A stretch of 10,262 nucleotides of DNA from an uncultured Planctomycetaceae bacterium (GTDB lineage: Bacteria > Planctomycetota > Planctomycetia > Pirellulales > JACPPG01): NCBI GenBank assembly GCA_945957305.1, contig CAMFLN010000046.1:1-10262 (forward strand), given 5' to 3'. The notes under the pieces were generated by a model. It was not told the origin of the DNA, did no database searches, and was given only the letters and a program-made list of their open reading frames with translations. This document shows positions 6,727 through 10,262 of the stretch, one piece after another (within the stretch, counting starts at the first letter, position 1; the number at the start of each line of letters is the position of its first letter). The translations under genes were made by a program, and so were the position numbers.

Positions 6727-7146
6727 TTAACGCTTCGAGAACTGAGTACCGCGACGGGCGCCACGCAGACCGTAGTGCTTACGTTCCTTCATGCGGCTGT
6801 CACGCGTCAGCAGGTGTCCCTGACGCAGGGCGTCCTCAAGCGTGCCGTCGTACAACTTCAGAGCGCGGGCGACGCCCAGTTTGCAGGCGCCGGCCTGGCC
6901 GGTGATGCCGCCACCGTGAACGTTGATCGAAATGTCCACGCTGCCTACGCGATCCGACTGCACGAGCGGCGCCATGACGGCGTTACGGTCCTGCGGCCGG
7001 ACGAAGAAGTTTTCCAGCGGACGACCGTTGATCGTGACGGCTCCCTTGCCCGCGCGAACGCGAACACGCGCGACCGACGTCTTGCGCCGTCCTGTGCCTA
7101 GAAAGTCACCCTTGTGCGAAGCGGCAGGCGTCTCGACCGTGGACAT
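6727..7146 (-). CDS. rpsI: 30S ribosomal protein S9
   Basis: The 139-residue product is ribosomal protein S9 (uS9), part of the small subunit head, whose C-terminal tail reaches toward the P-site tRNA. Recognisable features are GTGRRKTSVARVRV (17-30), the central INVHGGGITGQAGA (74-87) and the classic basic tail GLRGARRGTQFSKR (126-139). The length is normal, with a short Ala/Thr-rich extension of about 13 residues at the N-terminus. ATG 7146 is preferred over the adjoining TTG at 7149 because AGAGG sits six bases upstream of the ATG. The gene follows rplM on the same strand after 86 bases, the conserved bacterial order, and is probably co-transcribed with it. Confidence 0.98.
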   Translation of the reverse strand: MSTVETPAASHKGDFLGTGRRKTSVARVRVRAGKGAVTINGRPLENFFVRPQDRNAVMAPLVQSDRVGSVDISINVHGGGITGQAGACKLGVARALKLYDGTLEDALRQGHLLTRDSRMKERKHYGLRGARRGTQFSKR

Positions 7147-7180
7147 CAACGACCTCTGGAAAGAAATTTGATTCAGGATG

Positions 7181-7199
7181 CCCGCCCCCGCCAGGCGGG
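7181..7199. repeat. GC-rich inverted repeat in the rplM-rpsI spacer
   Basis: CCCGCC at 7181-7186 pairs with GGCGGG at 7194-7199 around a 7-base loop. It lies in the 86-base spacer between rplM and rpsI, upstream of the rpsI ribosome binding site. No T-run follows in the direction of transcription, so it should not fully terminate. It may be an RNA-processing or partial attenuation element, or a copy of a dispersed palindromic repeat. Confidence 0.4.
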
Positions 7200-7232
7200 A
7201 GCAGCACTGTGCAATTATTTAAAATCGAGCGA

Positions 7233-7667
7233 CTACTTCAATTGAAATTCTTTAGGCTGCGGCAATTGCGCCTGATGCGGATGCTCACTGCCGGCGTATA
7301 CCTTCAGCTTGCTCAACATCTTTACGGCCAATTTGTTCTTAGGCAACATGCGCCGTACCGCCTCGCTGAGGATCAGTTCGGGCTTGTGGTCACGGCGATG
7401 TTCAGCGGTTTCGACACGCAGGCCGGTATAGCCCGTATAGTGCGTGTAGCGCTTATTCTGCCATTTCTTGCCGGTGAAGGCGATCTTCTCGGCATTGATC
7501 ACGACGACGAAGTCGCCGGTGTCGATGTGCGGCGTATAGGTCGGGCGGTGCTTACCCATGAGCACCATCGCGATCTCCGCGGCCAGCCGGCCGACGACTT
7601 TGTCCGTGGCGTCGACCAACCACCACTTCTGTTCCACTTCCCCCGGCTTGGCCATGTAGCTGTTCAT
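7233..7667 (-). CDS. rplM: 50S ribosomal protein L13
   Basis: The 144-residue product is ribosomal protein L13 (uL13), an early-assembling protein of the large subunit that binds 23S rRNA. Family landmarks are WWLVDATDKVVGRLA (15-29), YTPHIDTGDFVVVINAEKI (44-62), MLPKNKL (107-113) and the C-terminal LKVYAGSEHPHQAQLPQP (121-138). The length is close to the 142 residues of E. coli L13. ATG 7667 was chosen because MNSYMAKP lines up with the E. coli start MKTFTAKP. GTG 7682 and ATG 7655 are possible, and no strong Shine-Dalgarno sequence favours any of them. The gene is the first of the rplM-rpsI operon and is divergent from pntAA. Confidence 0.97.
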   Translation of the reverse strand: MNSYMAKPGEVEQKWWLVDATDKVVGRLAAEIAMVLMGKHRPTYTPHIDTGDFVVVINAEKIAFTGKKWQNKRYTHYTGYTGLRVETAEHRRDHKPELILSEAVRRMLPKNKLAVKMLSKLKVYAGSEHPHQAQLPQPKEFQLK

Positions 7668-7977
7668 TGCGGCACTCGACACGTTAAGCGGTTATCCCCG
7701 GGCGGGGCATTTGGCAAAATGCGAAACTCACAATCTACCGGCTGTCACTTGTTCGATCAAGGCTGTCCACCTAACCTGAATGCAAATGTCTCCCAGGGGC
7801 TTCACGCCCCGAAAAATCCAGGGCCAAAACTCCCTTGAATCGCTAGCAGGCCCAAATCGACTGCCGGGGAGTAACCTCCCGAGCCGATTTCGCGGGACGG
7901 CTGTGTCGGACGGAACAATTCTCTGCGGGGGGCATTGAAAGCCCTGATAATCGTCTTAAGGGGATGGAGAACCTGCC
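7668..7977. other. Divergent intergenic region between rplM and pntAA
   Basis: This 310-base region holds no convincing gene. Open frames across it are extensions of shadows of rplM. It contains the candidate rplM promoter (7732-7760), a CCCC/GGGG stem (7696-7699 with 7704-7707) in the presumed rplM leader, and two small hairpins on the pntAA side. These are GGGGC with GCCCC (7796-7800, 7806-7810) and GGGAG with CTCCC (7867-7871, 7876-7880). GATAAT at 7946-7951 could be a -10 box for pntAA, but it lacks a matching -35. GGAG at 7966-7969 is the pntAA ribosome binding site, eight bases before its ATG. No known riboswitch was recognised. Confidence 0.5.
7732..7760 (-). promoter_or_regulatory. 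Candidate sigma-70 type promoter of rplM-rpsI
   Basis: Read on the minus strand, TTGATC (7760-7755) and TAGATT (7737-7732) are separated by exactly 17 bases. Each hexamer matches the consensus at four of six positions. The predicted start near 7725 gives a leader of about 57 bases before rplM. Position, spacing and orientation fit a ribosomal protein operon, but planctomycete promoters are poorly defined and this is a motif match only. Confidence 0.5.
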
Positions 7978-9135
7978 ATGAAGTGCGGCGTGGTCAAGGA
8001 AACCTACCCCGGCGAGCAGCGCGTTGCCGTGACCCCCGCCCTGTTGCCTGTCTTGGCCAAGTCAGGCATCTCGTGCCTGGTCGAGGCGGGGGCTGGCCAG
8101 AACGCCGGCGCGAGCGACCAGGCCTACGAGCAGCAACAGGCGACGATCCTGGCGCGGCGGGCTGACGTCTTCGCGGCGGCTGATCTGCTGGTGCAAGTCC
8201 GCGCTTTAGGGGCCAACTGCGAAGCGGGGATGATGGATCTCGGTTTGCTGCGCCCCGGCCAGATCATGGTCGCCTTTTGTGATCCGCTCGGAATGCCCGC
8301 CGCGGTCCAGCAGTACGCTGCGCGGGGCGTGACCGTTTTCTCGATGGAGCTAATACCGCGCATCACGCGCGCCCAGTCCATGGATGCGCTCTCGAGCATG
8401 GCCACGCTGGCCGGCTATAAAGCGGCGCTGCTCGCGGCCTCCACGCTTCCCAAGATGTTTCCCATGATGACCACGGCGGCGGGGACCCTACTGCCGGCGC
8501 GCGTGCTGGTTCTCGGCGCCGGCGTCGCTGGGTTACAGACCATTGCCACCTCGCGCCGTATCGGCGCTGTCGTGGAAGCGTACGACGTCCGCGCCGACGT
8601 CAAGGATCAGGTGCAAAGCCTGGGGGCCAAATTCCTCGACCTTCCCCTGGAAGCGGGGGCGGCCCAGGATGCCGGCGGTTACGCCAAATCCTTCGACGAA
8701 GCGTTTTATCGTCGCCAGCGCGACCTGTTGCTCTCCGCTCTCGCCCGGCAAGACGTGGTCATCACCACGGCCGCCGTGCCGGGACGCAAAGCTCCGATCC
8801 TGATCACGGCCGACATGGTCGATGTGATGCAGCCGGGTTCGGTCATTGTCGACCTCGCGGCGGAGCGCGGCGGCAACTGTGAATTGACGCGCTGCGGAGA
8901 GACAGTGCAGCATCGCGGCGTGACAATCCTCGGACCTGACAACCTGCCGTCGACGGTCCCCGCCCACGCGAGCCAGATGTACGCCAAGAATGTCAGCACT
9001 TTTCTGGCCCATATCATCAAAGACGGCAAGTTAACGATCGATCTCGACGACGAGATCACGCGCGAAACCTTGATCGTTCGCGACGGCGAAATCGTCCATC
9101 CGCGAGTTCGCCAGGCCCTGGAAAGCGGTAGCTGA
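7978..9135 (+). CDS. pntAA: NAD(P) transhydrogenase subunit alpha part 1 (domain I)
   Basis: The 385-residue protein is the soluble NAD(H)-binding domain I of proton-translocating transhydrogenase, which transfers hydride between NADH and NADP+ at the cost of the proton gradient. Its length matches the separate alpha-1 subunit of Rhodospirillum rubrum (about 384 residues), and no membrane segment is present. Visible motifs are MELIPRITRAQSMDALSS (123-140), the nucleotide-binding GAGVAGLQ (180-187), AYDVRADVKDQVQSLGAKF (201-219), GGYAKSF (233-239) and GSVIVDLAAERGGNC (287-301). Residues important in R. rubrum (Arg127, Gln132, Asp135, Ser138) correspond to Arg128, Gln133, Asp136 and Ser139. Alanine dehydrogenase is a relative but lacks this RAQ pattern. 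ATG 7978 has GGAG eight bases upstream. Membrane domain II (pntAB) and the NADP(H)-binding subunit (pntB) normally follow directly. Here a flippase gene follows instead, so the partners must be elsewhere or absent. Confidence 0.95.
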   Translation: MKCGVVKETYPGEQRVAVTPALLPVLAKSGISCLVEAGAGQNAGASDQAYEQQQATILARRADVFAAADLLVQVRALGANCEAGMMDLGLLRPGQIMVAFCDPLGMPAAVQQYAARGVTVFSMELIPRITRAQSMDALSSMATLAGYKAALLAASTLPKMFPMMTTAAGTLLPARVLVLGAGVAGLQTIATSRRIGAVVEAYDVRADVKDQVQSLGAKFLDLPLEAGAAQDAGGYAKSFDEAFYRRQRDLLLSALARQDVVITTAAVPGRKAPILITADMVDVMQPGSVIVDLAAERGGNCELTRCGETVQHRGVTILGPDNLPSTVPAHASQMYAKNVSTFLAHIIKDGKLTIDLDDEITRETLIVRDGEIVHPRVRQALESGS

Positions 9136-9289
9136 CGCAGGCCAGTATGGTCGCGTCCGGTCCCTGGCGCGAGTCGCCCGAACGAGACTGGCGCGGCATC
9201 CTTTCGCCGAGCGGACTATATTTGCCACGGTGCCGCGGCGCGACAGACGCGCTCGCAGTCTGTGTATTGTCTCCACGAGCGCGTTCGCA

Positions 9290-10262
9290 ATGCCGAAATC
9301 ACGGCGTCCCCATTCCGCCGACCGCCTGAATCAGCCGTTTTCGGCCGAAGGGCTGCGCCAGGCGGTGCGGCACGGCAGCCGACGAACCTTGATCGCCCAG
9401 GCCGCTTCGCACGTGATTTCGCTCCTGCTGTTGGCCAGTTTGTACCACCTGGTTACACCGGCCGATTTTGGCCTGATCGGTATGGCGCTGCCGGTGATCA
9501 TGTTTTTGCGAATTTTCACTTCATTGGGAATGAATATCGCGACGGTGCAATCGCGCGAACTCTCGTCAGCGTTGATCTCGCGCTTGTTTTGGGCGCACGT
9601 CGGTCTGGGAGTGGCGACGGCGGTTGCGACCGTGCTACTGGCGCCTGCCGTGGCCTGGTTCTACCGTGAGCCGGCGGCCGGTGGAGTGACCGCGGCATTA
9701 TCTGCGACTTCGCTGGCGAGCGCTTTGGGTTTGCAGCACATTGCTCTGCTCGAACGCAATTTACGGCTGGGAAGCGCCGCCGTCTGCCGGCTGGCGGGGC
9801 AAGCCGCCGGCGGCGTCCTGGCGATTGCGCTGGCGCTTGCGGGCTGGGGCGTGTGGTCGCTGGTGCTGCAACAATACATCGAGCTCTTGGTCCTGGCGGT
9901 GGCGGCCTGGTATCTCGAGCCCTGGCGGCCCGCAAGGCCACGCGCTGATGAGCCGTTGGCCCACACCTTGCATCTGGGCGGCTACTTCACTGCCAGCCAG
10001 ATTGTTTTGAACTTGTTGGCAAACATCGACAAGATCCTGGTCGGCTTTTTGCTCGGGCGCGAAGCGTTGGGCTTCTACAGCCAGGCGTTCAATGTGATGA
10101 TGAAGCCGGTGGTTGTGCTGACCACGCCGCTCAACAGTGTGATCCTGCCCGCTCTCTCGCGCGCCGCACATGATCCGGGGACCTACAGCCAGATTGTGTT
10201 GGCCTTTCAACGATTGCTGGCCGTGGCCAGCTTTCCCGCAGGCGTCGGACTGATGCTGGTGG
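9290..10262 (+). CDS. MOP/Wzx-type polysaccharide flippase, partial (runs off the window)
   Basis: An open frame from ATG 9290 continues to the window edge, giving at least 324 residues with no stop. It resembles COG2244 lipopolysaccharide/polysaccharide export proteins (WzxC or TuaB-like), inner-membrane flippases for lipid-linked sugar units. A basic N-terminus is followed by hydrophobic segments near 36-55, 61-80, 101-125, 136-150, 165-185, 190-208, 232-255, 270-290 and 307-324. The most telling stretches are VTPADFGLIGMA (55-66), ANIDKILVGFLLGREALG (244-261) and FYSQAFNVM followed by TPLNSVILPALSR (279-291), which match the family pattern. The family usually has 12-14 membrane segments in about 450-500 residues, so roughly a third is missing. 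No strong Shine-Dalgarno sequence precedes the ATG (only GAG at 9278-9280 region), and an upstream non-ATG start cannot be excluded. It lies 154 bases after pntAA, so it may have its own promoter. It probably begins an exopolysaccharide locus beyond the window. Confidence 0.85.
   Translation, partial: MPKSRRPHSADRLNQPFSAEGLRQAVRHGSRRTLIAQAASHVISLLLLASLYHLVTPADFGLIGMALPVIMFLRIFTSLGMNIATVQSRELSSALISRLFWAHVGLGVATAVATVLLAPAVAWFYREPAAGGVTAALSATSLASALGLQHIALLERNLRLGSAAVCRLAGQAAGGVLAIALALAGWGVWSLVLQQYIELLVLAVAAWYLEPWRPARPRADEPLAHTLHLGGYFTASQIVLNLLANIDKILVGFLLGREALGFYSQAFNVMMKPVVVLTTPLNSVILPALSRAAHDPGTYSQIVLAFQRLLAVASFPAGVGLMLV

Noticed and set aside
7209..7838. Plus-strand open frame of 209 codons antisense to rplM
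   Set aside because: It is opposite a near full-length L13 and continues into the promoter region. It has no domain.

Overview
The window is GC-rich bacterial DNA that looks like a planctomycete, probably Pirellulales-like. The strongest pointer is the paired DUF1549/DUF1553 and DUF1501 genes at 3702-6607, which are greatly expanded in Planctomycetes and otherwise uncommon. The assignment is an inference from gene content, because no rRNA or tRNA gene is present. No phage, insertion sequence, CRISPR array or toxin-antitoxin module was seen, and I found no clear new multi-gene system.

Left part (1-3501): 329 bases without a gene are followed by an S41 carboxyl-terminal processing protease on the minus strand (330-1655). 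A small hot-dog thioesterase resembling fluoroacetyl-CoA thioesterase FlK (1865-2263) is transcribed away from it on the plus strand. That gene converges, with only 8 bases between stops, on a polytopic membrane protein of unknown function (2272-3501, minus).

Middle part (3502-6607): a 200-base divergent intergenic region carries a strong interrupted palindrome. It precedes a two-gene operon, a DUF1549/DUF1553 protein followed by a Tat-exported DUF1501 protein, joined by a TAATG stop/start overlap. The two products are probably exported and act together in the cell envelope, but their biochemical role is not established.

Right part (6608-10262): the ribosomal protein operon rplM-rpsI (L13, S9) lies on the minus strand. 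It has a recognisable promoter upstream of rplM and a rho-independent terminator whose T-tract overlaps the stop codon of the DUF1501 gene. Divergent from it is pntAA, the NAD(H)-binding domain I subunit of proton-translocating transhydrogenase. pntAB and pntB do not follow it. Instead there is a polysaccharide flippase of the MOP/Wzx type (9290 to the window edge, incomplete). The genes form several small independent units rather than one pathway.
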